From NCBI GenBank assembly GCA_012735215.1, contig JAAYHX010000017.1:1-64000 (forward strand): DNA of 64,000 nucleotides, written 5' to 3'. The notes below the pieces were generated by a model. That model searched no databases, was not told the origin of the DNA, and saw only the letters and a list, made by a program, of their open reading frames with translations. The stretch comes from Tissierellia bacterium. GTDB taxonomy: Bacteria; Bacillota; Clostridia; Tissierellales; Tepidimicrobiaceae. A program made the position numbers and the translations under genes. Positions 35,126 to 43,632 of this stretch are shown piece after piece; positions within the stretch are counted from its first letter, which is position 1, and the number at the start of each line of letters is the position of its first letter.

Positions 35126-36011
35126 AGTCTTAAAAAATATTATCAAACAGGGTTTTCAAGGAATGTGGCGTAATAAGGGTATGGGACTGGCTTCTATTAC
35201 ATCAATTACAGCGGTTTTGGTAATACTTGGATTAGTATTTATTATAATATTAAGCCTTAACAATCTAGTAGTAGATACCAAAGATAAATTTGATGAAATA
35301 CAAGTATTTCTAGAAGACGATATTAATGATGAGCAAATATCTACCATCCAAAACAGGCTGGAAAACCAAAATGGCGTTTCTTCAGTTACATTTCAATCCA
35401 AAAATGAAGCTTTGGAAAAAATGAAAAATGACTGGGGAGAGGAAGGATATCTTTTAGAAGGCTTAGAAACTAATCCTCTACCAGACACCTTCATAGTAAA
35501 GTTAAAAGATATTGAATATGCAGATGAAATAGCTGAGGACATAAAAGACTTAGATGGCATAGATGAGGTACAGTATAACCAGGACATTATTGAAAAGCTA
35601 GTATTAGTTGCTAACTATGTAAAAACAGGCGGAATGATAATTGTCTCTATACTGATATTTGTATCTATATTTATTATCTCAAATACCATAAAATTAACGG
35701 TAACTGCTAGAAAAAGAGAAATCAACATAATGAAATATGTAGGGGCAACTAACGGATATATAAGAGGACCTTTTATAATTGAAGGGGTTTTATTTGGATT
35801 AATTGGCGCAATGTTATCAATTGCAGCAGTTTATTATGGCTATGAATACTTTTTCAATACTGTAAGCGATAGGCTGTATGTATTATTTACAATATATTTA
35901 GTACCTCCTACAATACTGTTAAAGGATATAATGACCATTTTTATAGCTATAGGGGCTGGAATAGGGGCCTTGGGAAGTCTGGTTTCTCTAAGGAAATTCT
36001 TGAATGTTTAG
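35109..36011 (+). CDS. ftsX: Cell division protein FtsX
   Basis: 300 residues: four membrane helices (near 23-45, 170-190, 220-245 and 270-295). An extracytoplasmic domain lies between the first two (about 50-160, with VFLEDDINDEQI at its start), the part known to contact hydrolases. The TARKREINIMKYVGATNGYIRGPF segment is the FtsX/MacB signature. ATG 35109 is chosen since AAGGG sits five bases before; a GTG two codons upstream and an ATG two codons downstream are alternatives. The M23 hydrolase gene starts 18 bases later and is the likely partner. Confidence 0.96.
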   Translation: MSMKFRVLKNIIKQGFQGMWRNKGMGLASITSITAVLVILGLVFIIILSLNNLVVDTKDKFDEIQVFLEDDINDEQISTIQNRLENQNGVSSVTFQSKNEALEKMKNDWGEEGYLLEGLETNPLPDTFIVKLKDIEYADEIAEDIKDLDGIDEVQYNQDIIEKLVLVANYVKTGGMIIVSILIFVSIFIISNTIKLTVTARKREINIMKYVGATNGYIRGPFIIEGVLFGLIGAMLSIAAVYYGYEYFFNTVSDRLYVLFTIYLVPPTILLKDIMTIFIAIGAGIGALGSLVSLRKFLNV

Positions 36012-36029
36012 AAGGAGGCGACACGTGGC

Positions 36030-37169
36030 ATGGGTAGTAATAAGAGAAGAGTATTTCTAATACTAGCTATACTTCTGTTGTTAAACTGTTTTTATGCTTT
36101 TGCACAAAGTGATGTGGACAAGCTAAAAGAAAAGAAGCAGAATACAGAAAAGCAGATGGAAAATGTAAAGGATCAAATAGACAATTTAAAGAAGGAAGCT
36201 AAAGATATAAATGTTCAAATGGAAGAATTGGACAAACAGATTGAAACGGCTGCTAGCGAGCTAAGTCAAGTTGAAAATGAATTGACAAGGTTAAATGCTG
36301 AAATAAATAAGACTGTTGCTGAGCTGGAAAAAGCAGAAAGAAACATAAAGGAAAAAGAGGAAGTATTTAATGACAGACTTAGAGTCATGTATAAAAAGGG
36401 GAATGTAGGCTTGTTAGAAGTACTTCTTTCCTCATCTAATATTAGCGAACTACTATCCAGGAGAGAGATGATACAAGCCATTGTGGACCATGATGTGGAA
36501 TTGATTAAATACATGAAAGAGCAAAGAGAAATAATAAATAAAAAGAATATAGAGTTAAAGGCCCAAAGGGCTTCAGTAGAGGCTGCAAAATCTGAACTGG
36601 AAAAAAAGAGAAATAATTTGGAGACGGCATCAAGGGCCAAAGAGCTTTATATGAAAGATTTAGAGAAAAATTTGGCACAAGCTGAGGCTGAATATGATAA
36701 GTTAAATCAGCTGGCTAAAGAAATTGAATCAGAAATTGTAAGAAGACAGAGAGTTCAAACTCCCTATTCTGGAGGGGCTATGGCTTGGCCAGTACCGGGC
36801 AATACCAGAATATCATCCTACTTTGGGTATAGAATCCATCCAATTTATAAGGTTAAGAAACTACATACTGGTATAGATATACCAGCAGCTACAGGCACTA
36901 ATGTAATTGCTGCTTCCAATGGCGTTGTTATATATTCAGGAACTCTTGGAAGCTATGGAAAGGTCGTTATGGTTGATCATGGAGGAGGTATAGTAACTTT
37001 ATACGCACATAACTCATACCTTACCGTTAGTGAGGGGCAGACAGTTAGCAGAGGAACTGTCATAGCAAAGATAGGTAGTACAGGCGCATCTACAGGACCA
37101 CATTTGCATTTTGAAGTAAGAAAAAATGGTCAATATGTGGATCCTTTACCATGGTTAAAGGGGAACTAA
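36030..37169 (+). CDS. M23 peptidoglycan endopeptidase with coiled-coil domain, probable FtsEX effector
   Basis: 379 residues: a signal peptide (1-26, ending AFAQ), a long coiled coil (about 27-240, in two parts separated by a VMYKKGNVGLLEVLLSS segment) and a C-terminal LytM domain (265-378). Zinc ligands are intact: His279 and Asp283 in HTGID, and HLH at 358-360. Coiled-coil hydrolases whose coiled coil binds FtsX (EnvC, PcsB, CwlO, RipC) follow the same plan. Unlike EnvC, this protein retains the zinc residues, so it should cleave peptidoglycan itself. AAGGAGG lies 11 bases before the ATG. Its stop codon is in the following terminator. Confidence 0.92.
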   Translation: MGSNKRRVFLILAILLLLNCFYAFAQSDVDKLKEKKQNTEKQMENVKDQIDNLKKEAKDINVQMEELDKQIETAASELSQVENELTRLNAEINKTVAELEKAERNIKEKEEVFNDRLRVMYKKGNVGLLEVLLSSSNISELLSRREMIQAIVDHDVELIKYMKEQREIINKKNIELKAQRASVEAAKSELEKKRNNLETASRAKELYMKDLEKNLAQAEAEYDKLNQLAKEIESEIVRRQRVQTPYSGGAMAWPVPGNTRISSYFGYRIHPIYKVKKLHTGIDIPAATGTNVIAASNGVVIYSGTLGSYGKVVMVDHGGGIVTLYAHNSYLTVSEGQTVSRGTVIAKIGSTGASTGPHLHFEVRKNGQYVDPLPWLKGN

Positions 37170-37181
37170 TCCCCTTTTTTG
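37157..37181 (+). terminator. Rho-independent terminator after the M23 gene
   Basis: AAAGGGGA and TCCCCTTT around a five-base loop that includes the stop codon; a T-run follows. Confidence 0.85.
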
Positions 37182-37209
37182 TAATGAATGGGAAATTTTT
37201 TGTCTTATA

Positions 37210-37240
37210 GAAAAGCTTCCTTGGAAGCTTTTCTTATTTT
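37210..37240 (+). terminator. Second hairpin terminator before the ctp gene
   Basis: GAAAAGCTTCC and GGAAGCTTTTC form an eleven-base stem with a nominal two-base loop (the innermost pairs would open), followed by TTATTTT. Together with the hairpin 30 bases upstream it forms a tandem terminator. Confidence 0.65.
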
Positions 37241-37242
37241 AA

Positions 37243-37251
37243 TGGTATAAT
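37243..37251 (+). promoter_or_regulatory. Extended -10 promoter for the ctp gene
   Basis: TGGTATAAT, an extended -10 element directly behind the tandem terminator and 57 bases before the protease start. No -35 is visible; the hairpin occupies its place. Confidence 0.55.
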
Positions 37252-37307
37252 GTTTTTGTAAAACTAATAAAATAGAATACATAATACTTGGTTTAGAGGT
37301 GAATAGA

Positions 37308-38531
37308 ATGTCAAAGAAGAAAACAGTTATAGTAATGGTAATACTATTAATATTTACCAATGCTATCACTTTTACATTGAGCAACATTGTTAGCCTTAAA
37401 TATAATGACAAAGTACTTGTACCAGCTAGTGAATATAATATGCTTCTGTCTACTTATGGAAGATATTCCAAGGCTATTGAGCTTGAGAATTATATATTAG
37501 AAAATTATTTGGGAGAAGTTGACAAGGACAAACTCCTTGATGGCCAATTAAAAGGTATGTTTGAGGCTTTAGGGGACCCCTATTCTGGATATATGACTAT
37601 AGATGAGTTTAAGGATTTTGCTGAGGAGACAGAGGGAGTATATGGTGGTATAGGCGTAGTGGTAACTCCTGGAGAGGATAATCTAATAACTGTAGTATCG
37701 CCTATTGAGGATACACCAGGAGAAAGGGCAGGTATTAAGCCTGGGGATAAGATAATTAAGGTAGATGGAGAGGAATTTACTGCAGACAAGATGGATGAGG
37801 CAGTAAGTAGAATGAAGGGTAAACCAAATACTTCTGTTACTATTACTATTTTAAGAACTAATAAAGATGGCAATAATCAACATATAGACATGAAAATAAT
37901 CAGGGAGCAAATAAGAATACAAACGGTAAAATCAGATGTAATAGAGGATAATATTGGATATATTAAAATTACCTCCTTTGATGAGTTAACCTATGATGAT
38001 TTTAAAGAACACTTGACTTCCTTAATGAATAAGGATATTTCTGGACTTATATTAGATTTAAGGAATAATCCAGGTGGACTATTAGATGTTTGTGTAAAGA
38101 TTGCTGACGAATTGTTGGGAGATGGAGTAATAGTTTATACTCAGACAAAAAATGGTGAAAAACAATACGAGAATTCAGACAAAGACCATGTAGATCTTCC
38201 TCTTGTAGTCTTAGTAAATGAAGGTAGTGCTAGTGCTTCCGAGATACTAGCAGGTGCCATAAAGGATCATAATAGGGGAATTTTATTAGGAAATAAGACC
38301 TTTGGCAAAGGCATAGTCCAAAGGATAAGACAACTAAAAGATGGATCAGGATTTAAGCTTACAGTATCAGAATATTTTACTCCAAATGGAGTGAATATCC
38401 ACGGGATAGGCATTGAACCGGACATAAAAGTTGATCTACCAGAGGATATAGAGCAAATAGGCTTAGAGAATCTAAAGGAGGATACACAGCTACAAGAAGC
38501 AATTAGTGAAATAAATAAAATAATTAAATAA
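37308..38531 (+). CDS. C-terminal processing peptidase, S41 family with PDZ domain
   Basis: 407 residues: an N-terminal membrane anchor (about 5-25), a helical dimerisation region, PDZ domain (about 100-180, YGGIGVVVTPGEDN... GIKPGDKIIKVDGE) and S41 protease domain with the catalytic serine in the GSASASEI motif (starting at Ser307) and Lys in GNKTFGKGIVQ. It acts outside the membrane and cleaves near protein C-termini. The Bacillus CtpB gene is likewise next to ftsEX and minJ. ATG 37308 is chosen because AGAGGTG lies six bases before it. Confidence 0.94.
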   Translation: MSKKKTVIVMVILLIFTNAITFTLSNIVSLKYNDKVLVPASEYNMLLSTYGRYSKAIELENYILENYLGEVDKDKLLDGQLKGMFEALGDPYSGYMTIDEFKDFAEETEGVYGGIGVVVTPGEDNLITVVSPIEDTPGERAGIKPGDKIIKVDGEEFTADKMDEAVSRMKGKPNTSVTITILRTNKDGNNQHIDMKIIREQIRIQTVKSDVIEDNIGYIKITSFDELTYDDFKEHLTSLMNKDISGLILDLRNNPGGLLDVCVKIADELLGDGVIVYTQTKNGEKQYENSDKDHVDLPLVVLVNEGSASASEILAGAIKDHNRGILLGNKTFGKGIVQRIRQLKDGSGFKLTVSEYFTPNGVNIHGIGIEPDIKVDLPEDIEQIGLENLKEDTQLQEAISEINKIIK

Positions 38532-38560
38532 AGACAAGACCTAAACAAAGGGGAATGGGA

Positions 38561-39724
38561 ATGGATCTATTATTAGAAACAATATATTTTTCTACTGTCA
38601 ATATATTATCCACTTTGCTATCACCTCTATTTTGGATAGTTGCTTGTATAGTCTTGTTCCAATATATAAAAACAGGAAAAATGGAGAAGGGGATTTTAGG
38701 GCAGTATAAAAGGTCCCCTTTTTTAAATACCATTTCTTCCATTGTCTTTGGGTTGGTTGGAGGGATCTTGGGCAGCATAGTATTTATTCATTATAAGGTT
38801 TTTATAAGTCAGAGTGACTTTATATTCCTCTTGCCCTTGTCTTTAATTTTATCCATTCTGCATCCAAGATTTATATGTTTTTCCTATGCTGGTGGAATTG
38901 TATCTTTATCCAGTTTAATATTAGGGTGGCCAAATATAAATGTTACCGGCATAATGTTTGTAGTTGGAGTATTACATCTCATAGAAAGCATGCTTATTCT
39001 ACTTGATGGAACTAGCAGTAGGATCCCTATCTTCATGGAAAAGGATAATCACATAATTGGAGGATTTGCCATGAACAGATTTTGGCCAGTTCCCTTTGTT
39101 ATGTTTTTACAAGGTAAAACTAATCCTATGACCTTAATAGCTATATTAGGCTACGGGGACCTTTCCTTGTCTAGTTTACCAGAGAAAAAAGCAAGGCATA
39201 CATCTATCTTATTATTTTTCTTCAGCATAATCTTAATTATACTTTCCATTAAGTCTCAACGGGATTATACTTACAAGTATCTAGCAGCAATATTTGCACC
39301 AGTTGCCCATGAAATAATTATTGCACTGGGTAGATTGAATGAGGAAAGGGGAAAATATATTTTTAAGCCTTCCAGTAAAGGATTGAAAATATTGGATACA
39401 TTGCCTGGTAGTATAGGTGAAAAAATAGGCTTTAAATCAGGAGATATATTAATATCCATAAATGGCAGGAGGATTTTTTCCAAGGAAGATGTTGAGGAAA
39501 TACTATATTATAGGCCTAGAATCCTTTGGATGGATATCCTAGATGTGAAGAAAGGTTATATATCTAAAGAATATAAGAATTCCAAGGGGAAAGGAATTAA
39601 TAGTTTAGGGCTAATTGTAATATCGGATACTCCCGATTATCAATTGATTGTGGAGGAAAAAGAAAGTTCTATAGCTAGATTTATTAATAGGTTCAGGCAA
39701 AAAAGGTCAACCTTTAGAAGTTGA
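38561..39724 (+). CDS. MinJ-like polytopic membrane protein with C-terminal PDZ domain
   Basis: 387 residues with about eight membrane helices in the first 260, then a PDZ-like domain (about 270-340: GLKILDTLPGSIGEKIGFKSGDILISINGR). In Bacillus subtilis MinJ has this plan, bridges DivIVA and MinD, and is encoded after ftsEX and ctpB, as here. Sequence identity cannot be judged, so MinJ is assigned by layout and synteny. The second ATG (38561) is preferred since AAAGGGG is seven bases before it. A two-way terminator follows. Confidence 0.75.
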   Translation: MDLLLETIYFSTVNILSTLLSPLFWIVACIVLFQYIKTGKMEKGILGQYKRSPFLNTISSIVFGLVGGILGSIVFIHYKVFISQSDFIFLLPLSLILSILHPRFICFSYAGGIVSLSSLILGWPNINVTGIMFVVGVLHLIESMLILLDGTSSRIPIFMEKDNHIIGGFAMNRFWPVPFVMFLQGKTNPMTLIAILGYGDLSLSSLPEKKARHTSILLFFFSIILIILSIKSQRDYTYKYLAAIFAPVAHEIIIALGRLNEERGKYIFKPSSKGLKILDTLPGSIGEKIGFKSGDILISINGRRIFSKEDVEEILYYRPRILWMDILDVKKGYISKEYKNSKGKGINSLGLIVISDTPDYQLIVEEKESSIARFINRFRQKRSTFRS

Positions 39725-39741
39725 GGAGCTGTAGAGAAAAC

Positions 39742-39774
39742 AAACAGTATGGTGAAGTTCACCATACTGTTTTA
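39742..39774. terminator. Bidirectional terminator between the MinJ-like gene and the lipoprotein gene
   Basis: A 13-base perfect stem (AAACAGTATGGTG and its complement) with AAGTT loop, and T-rich ends in both directions. Confidence 0.85.
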
Positions 39775-39784
39775 ATAGAATTGA

Positions 39785-41380
39785 TTAATTTGTGTTAGAA
39801 TTTACTTTGCTTAAATCGATGCTATATATATTATATACATTCTTTTCCTTTGTTGGTATTGTTAAAGATATATAGGCTTTGTTCTCCTTTTGATTATAGT
39901 ATAATTTATTGCTATTTATTTGAGAAATAGCCGTTGAGGATTTATATTTCACATTATATTTTCCAAAATTAAATTGGTTGTTTAGATTTAGGTTTTCTAT
40001 AAATAATAGATTATTATCATCTAATCTATAAAAATCTAGAATATTACAGGAAAAGGTGTCTGTAATAGCATTTTTTTCAATATTGTAGACTTGTAATCTA
40101 TTTAAATTCTTCTCTTCTAGATTTTCTAGGTAAATAATATGTTTGTCATCGAAAAGAATAGGTTTAAAACCCTTACCAATTAAATTTAACTTATCATCCT
40201 TTTCCACAAGATATATATTTTTGTTTATTAAATATTCATCATGCTCTGTAAAGATGATTTTGTCACCAAGTACATCGAAGGATTCAACAATCTTATCCAA
40301 ATGCATGACTATGTTAAAGGCCTTTTTGCTGACATTATACAGGTACAGTGTAGATTTATCATTGTTGACATCTACTAAATACAGACTGTTTTTATCTTTC
40401 CACTTCATCAGTTTTCCATGCAAATTATTGGTAGGAGTTATTTTAATAGTAAGATTTTCTGCCCTATCTATTAAGAAAACATCGCTCTTTGATTCATCAC
40501 TTTCAATTAGAGATATATATTTTCCGTCAGGACTTATAAGTGAAGATTTAATGGTATGTTTTGTAGTGTACAATTTCTTCTTGGTATCATTTTTTAAACT
40601 ATAAGTCCACAGACTTTCATGAGGAATACCATTTTCAATATTTTCCTGCTTATAAACCAATAGTTCATTAGGCATGTAATCCAAAATATGTCCATGGTCC
40701 AAATATGTGGATACATTGACTTTTTCCTTATCTAATATTTCCCCTGTAGCTGCGTTAGCCTCTACATTTAAATTAAACAATGGAGATTGTATATTTTCCT
40801 TGTCTAATTGATATGGGAAATATACATTCCATAGTATATTATTGTCTGCCTTATATAATGTTGCCTTTGGAACCGTTGTAGGTTCAATTTTTAATTCTGT
40901 GCATATTCTATCTATAATTTGATTCTTATTGAATTTTAAAGATATAGGTTCATAATTATTAGCAATAATATTGAAATTTATATCCTCGGGATGGCTATTC
41001 AAATCAGTGTTGATTTCAAGAGTAATCTGAGGAACTGCTAACTGAACTTTATCCTCTTCCATCTTTCTTGTTAGGTATATATTTAAAGTATTCCCTGTCA
41101 TTGTTATCCTATCTACATCAACTCCAGAGCTTTCAACTACTCCTGCAGTTACCAGCAGCTTCAAATTAGTGCCTTTTTCTATAATATCCACATTGGTATC
41201 TGTTATTTGGAAGCCTTTTGATAATACTATTTGATCTATCTTATAATCAATAGGTTTTTCTTCTATTGATTCACTTTTCTCACTTAATTCTTGAACGGAA
41301 TTCTTTTCTTCTTGAGAACAGGAAGTTAATACCATGGTGAATATGGATATAATGATAACTAGAAATATTTTTTTATACAT
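39785..41380 (-). CDS. Large lipoprotein, probable beta-propeller, unknown function
   Basis: 531 residues. The N-terminus is a lipoprotein signal with lipobox LTSC (Cys21). The next part (about 40-200) is beta-rich with GerMN-like or sandwich character. The C-terminal part (about 215-525) shows repeated segments of the form 'x-hydrophobic-LIxPDGKYISLI...', 'DKNSLYLVDVNN', 'GDKIIFTEHDEYLI', suggestive of a WD40/TolB-like beta propeller. It is anchored on the outer face of the membrane and stands alone on the minus strand. I do not recognise a named family. GGAGGA precedes the ATG. Confidence 0.75.
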   Translation of the reverse strand: MYKKIFLVIIISIFTMVLTSCSQEEKNSVQELSEKSESIEEKPIDYKIDQIVLSKGFQITDTNVDIIEKGTNLKLLVTAGVVESSGVDVDRITMTGNTLNIYLTRKMEEDKVQLAVPQITLEINTDLNSHPEDINFNIIANNYEPISLKFNKNQIIDRICTELKIEPTTVPKATLYKADNNILWNVYFPYQLDKENIQSPLFNLNVEANAATGEILDKEKVNVSTYLDHGHILDYMPNELLVYKQENIENGIPHESLWTYSLKNDTKKKLYTTKHTIKSSLISPDGKYISLIESDESKSDVFLIDRAENLTIKITPTNNLHGKLMKWKDKNSLYLVDVNNDKSTLYLYNVSKKAFNIVMHLDKIVESFDVLGDKIIFTEHDEYLINKNIYLVEKDDKLNLIGKGFKPILFDDKHIIYLENLEEKNLNRLQVYNIEKNAITDTFSCNILDFYRLDDNNLLFIENLNLNNQFNFGKYNVKYKSSTAISQINSNKLYYNQKENKAYISLTIPTKEKNVYNIYSIDLSKVNSNTN

Positions 41381-41520
41381 TCATCGTCCTCCTTTTATGG
41401 CCATAAAAAAGTTTGTGCTGTGTTTAATACCCTATATTTTACATTCTACTGCTTAACAAGTCCTTTTTCTAATAGTTTATAATAATTATAAAAATTGTTC
41501 AACTTTTTTGATGCGATAAA

Positions 41521-41567
41521 TTGACAAGATATAATATTGTAATATAATAAGATAAGAACAAACGTTC
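41521..41567 (+). promoter_or_regulatory. Consensus promoter and LexA box of the uvrBA operon
   Basis: TTGACA (41521-41526) and TATAAT (41543-41548) with a 16-base spacer are both perfect. Just downstream, where transcription would begin, GAACAAACGTTC (41556-41567) fits the Gram-positive LexA operator GAAC-RNRY-GTTC exactly. LexA there would block initiation, giving SOS induction of uvrB and uvrA. Confidence 0.88.
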
Positions 41568-41584
41568 ATCAAGAGGTGAAATAT

Positions 41585-43564
41585 ATGTCTAGATTTAAAA
41601 TAGAATCAGATTTTAAGCCAACTGGGGATCAACCTCAGGCTATAGATAGACTATCCAATGGAATACTAAACAATCTCAAACATCAAACCCTATTGGGGGT
41701 AACAGGATCAGGTAAAACCTTTACTATGGCCAATGTAATAGAAAGAGTACAAAAACCTACGTTAGTAATTGCTCACAATAAGACATTGGCCTATCAATTG
41801 GCTAGCGAGTTTAAGGAGTTTTTTCCAAATAATGCAGTGGAATATTTTGTATCCTATTATGATTATTACCAGCCGGAAGCATATGTACCCCAGTCGGATA
41901 CCTATATAGAAAAGGATGCTTCAATAAATGATGAAATAGATAAGCTCAGGCACTCGGCTACAGCAGCTTTATTTGAGAGAAAAGATGTGATTATAGTAGC
42001 TAGTGTTTCCTGTATATATGGCCTAGGGGACCCTATTGATTATGAGAACTTAGTAATATCCCTAAGACCTGGAATGGTTAAGGATAGGGATGAAATAATG
42101 AAAAAGCTGATAGATATTCAATATATGAGAAATGACATAAATTTTGAAAGAGGTACCTTTAGGGTTAGGGGGGATGTTTTGGAAATATTCCCGGCAGCCT
42201 CTAGTGAACAGGTTATAAGAGTGGAATTTTTTGGAGATGAAATAGATAGGATTGTTGAACTAAACCACATTACTGGAGAAATAATTGGTGCTAGAAATCA
42301 TGTATCCATATTCCCAGCCTCCCACTATGCTACATCCAAGGAGAAAATAGATAAGGCAGTTATAAGTATAGAGGAGGAGCTTGAGGAAAGATTAAAGGAA
42401 CTAAGAGGTCAAAACAAGCTACTGGAAGCTCAAAGACTTGAACAGAGAACCAGATATGATATTGAAATGTTAAAAGAAATGGGCTTCTGTCAAGGTATAG
42501 AAAACTATTCAAGGCACCTTAGCGGTAGACCACCAGGAAGCAGGCCTTTTACTCTAATTGATTACTTTCCAGATGACTTCTTGATAATTGTAGATGAATC
42601 CCATGTGACCCTACCCCAGATAAGGGGTATGTATGAGGGGGATAGATCCAGAAAGCAAACTCTAGTGGAGTATGGTTTCAGGCTACCATCAGCTCTGGAT
42701 AATAGGCCCCTTAAGTTTGAAGAGTTTGAAAGCCTTATTAATCAGATAGTATATGTGTCTGCCACTCCTGGACCTTATGAAAGGGAACATTCACAGCAGA
42801 TAGTAGAACAGCTTATTAGACCAACGGGTCTTTTAGATCCCGAAATTGATATAAGACCTATAGAGCATCAGGTTGATGATTTAGTAAAGGAGATTAGGAT
42901 TAGGGCAGAAAGGAAAGAAAGGGTACTGGTTACCACACTAACTAAGAAAATGGCAGAGGACTTAACTGATTACTTTAAAGAAATAGGAATTAAGGTAACC
43001 TACCTTCATTCGGATATAGATACTTTAGAAAGAATGCAAATCATTAGGGATTTAAGGTTAGGCAAGTATGACGTATTAGTTGGTATAAATCTGTTAAGAG
43101 AAGGATTAGATTTGCCAGAAGTCTCTTTAGTAGCCATCTTGGAAGCCGACAAGGAAGGCTTTTTAAGATCAGAAACTTCCCTGATACAGACCATAGGTAG
43201 GGCAGCTAGAAATGCCTCTGGTCAGGTTATAATGTACGCAGACACCATAACCAAATCTATGAAAAGGGCTATAGATGAAACTAACAGGAGAAGGGAAATC
43301 CAAGCAAGATACAATAAAGAGCACAATATTACTCCAAAGACCATTGTAAAAGGAATAAGGGATGTTATAGAGGCAACAGTAGCCTTGGAGGACCAAGAAG
43401 TATACAAAGTAGAATCCTTTAAGGCAGAAGACTTGGATTCCATGATAGAAGGATTAAAGGAAGCTATGCTAAAGGCAGCAGAAGAGTTAAACTTTGAGAA
43501 AGCAGCAGAACTAAGAGATAAGATGATTGAGTTGAAGAAGATAAAAGAAGCAGGTTTGGAGTAA
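41585..43564 (+). CDS. uvrB: Excinuclease ABC subunit B
   Basis: 659 residues, normal for UvrB. The order is: Walker [11 protein letters not shown], beta-hairpin region [21 protein letters not shown] that opens damaged DNA, helicase motifs [15 protein letters not shown] and [19 protein letters not shown] (motif VI), and a C-terminal UVR motif (about 615-655) that binds UvrC. It loads at lesions handed over by UvrA. ATG 41585 follows AGAGGTG at six bases. uvrA follows in the same operon. Confidence 0.98.
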   Translation: MSRFKIESDFKPTGDQPQAIDRLSNGILNNLKHQTLLGVTGSGKTFTMANVIERVQKPTLVIAHNKTLAYQLASEFKEFFPNNAVEYFVSYYDYYQPEAYVPQSDTYIEKDASINDEIDKLRHSATAALFERKDVIIVASVSCIYGLGDPIDYENLVISLRPGMVKDRDEIMKKLIDIQYMRNDINFERGTFRVRGDVLEIFPAASSEQVIRVEFFGDEIDRIVELNHITGEIIGARNHVSIFPASHYATSKEKIDKAVISIEEELEERLKELRGQNKLLEAQRLEQRTRYDIEMLKEMGFCQGIENYSRHLSGRPPGSRPFTLIDYFPDDFLIIVDESHVTLPQIRGMYEGDRSRKQTLVEYGFRLPSALDNRPLKFEEFESLINQIVYVSATPGPYEREHSQQIVEQLIRPTGLLDPEIDIRPIEHQVDDLVKEIRIRAERKERVLVTTLTKKMAEDLTDYFKEIGIKVTYLHSDIDTLERMQIIRDLRLGKYDVLVGINLLREGLDLPEVSLVAILEADKEGFLRSETSLIQTIGRAARNASGQVIMYADTITKSMKRAIDETNRRREIQARYNKEHNITPKTIVKGIRDVIEATVALEDQEVYKVESFKAEDLDSMIEGLKEAMLKAAEELNFEKAAELRDKMIELKKIKEAGLE

Positions 43565-43632
43565 AATACTTTATAAGTTTGAAATTTGATCATGTATACT
43601 CCAATGGTCATATTAGTGAAGAGGTGAAAATA

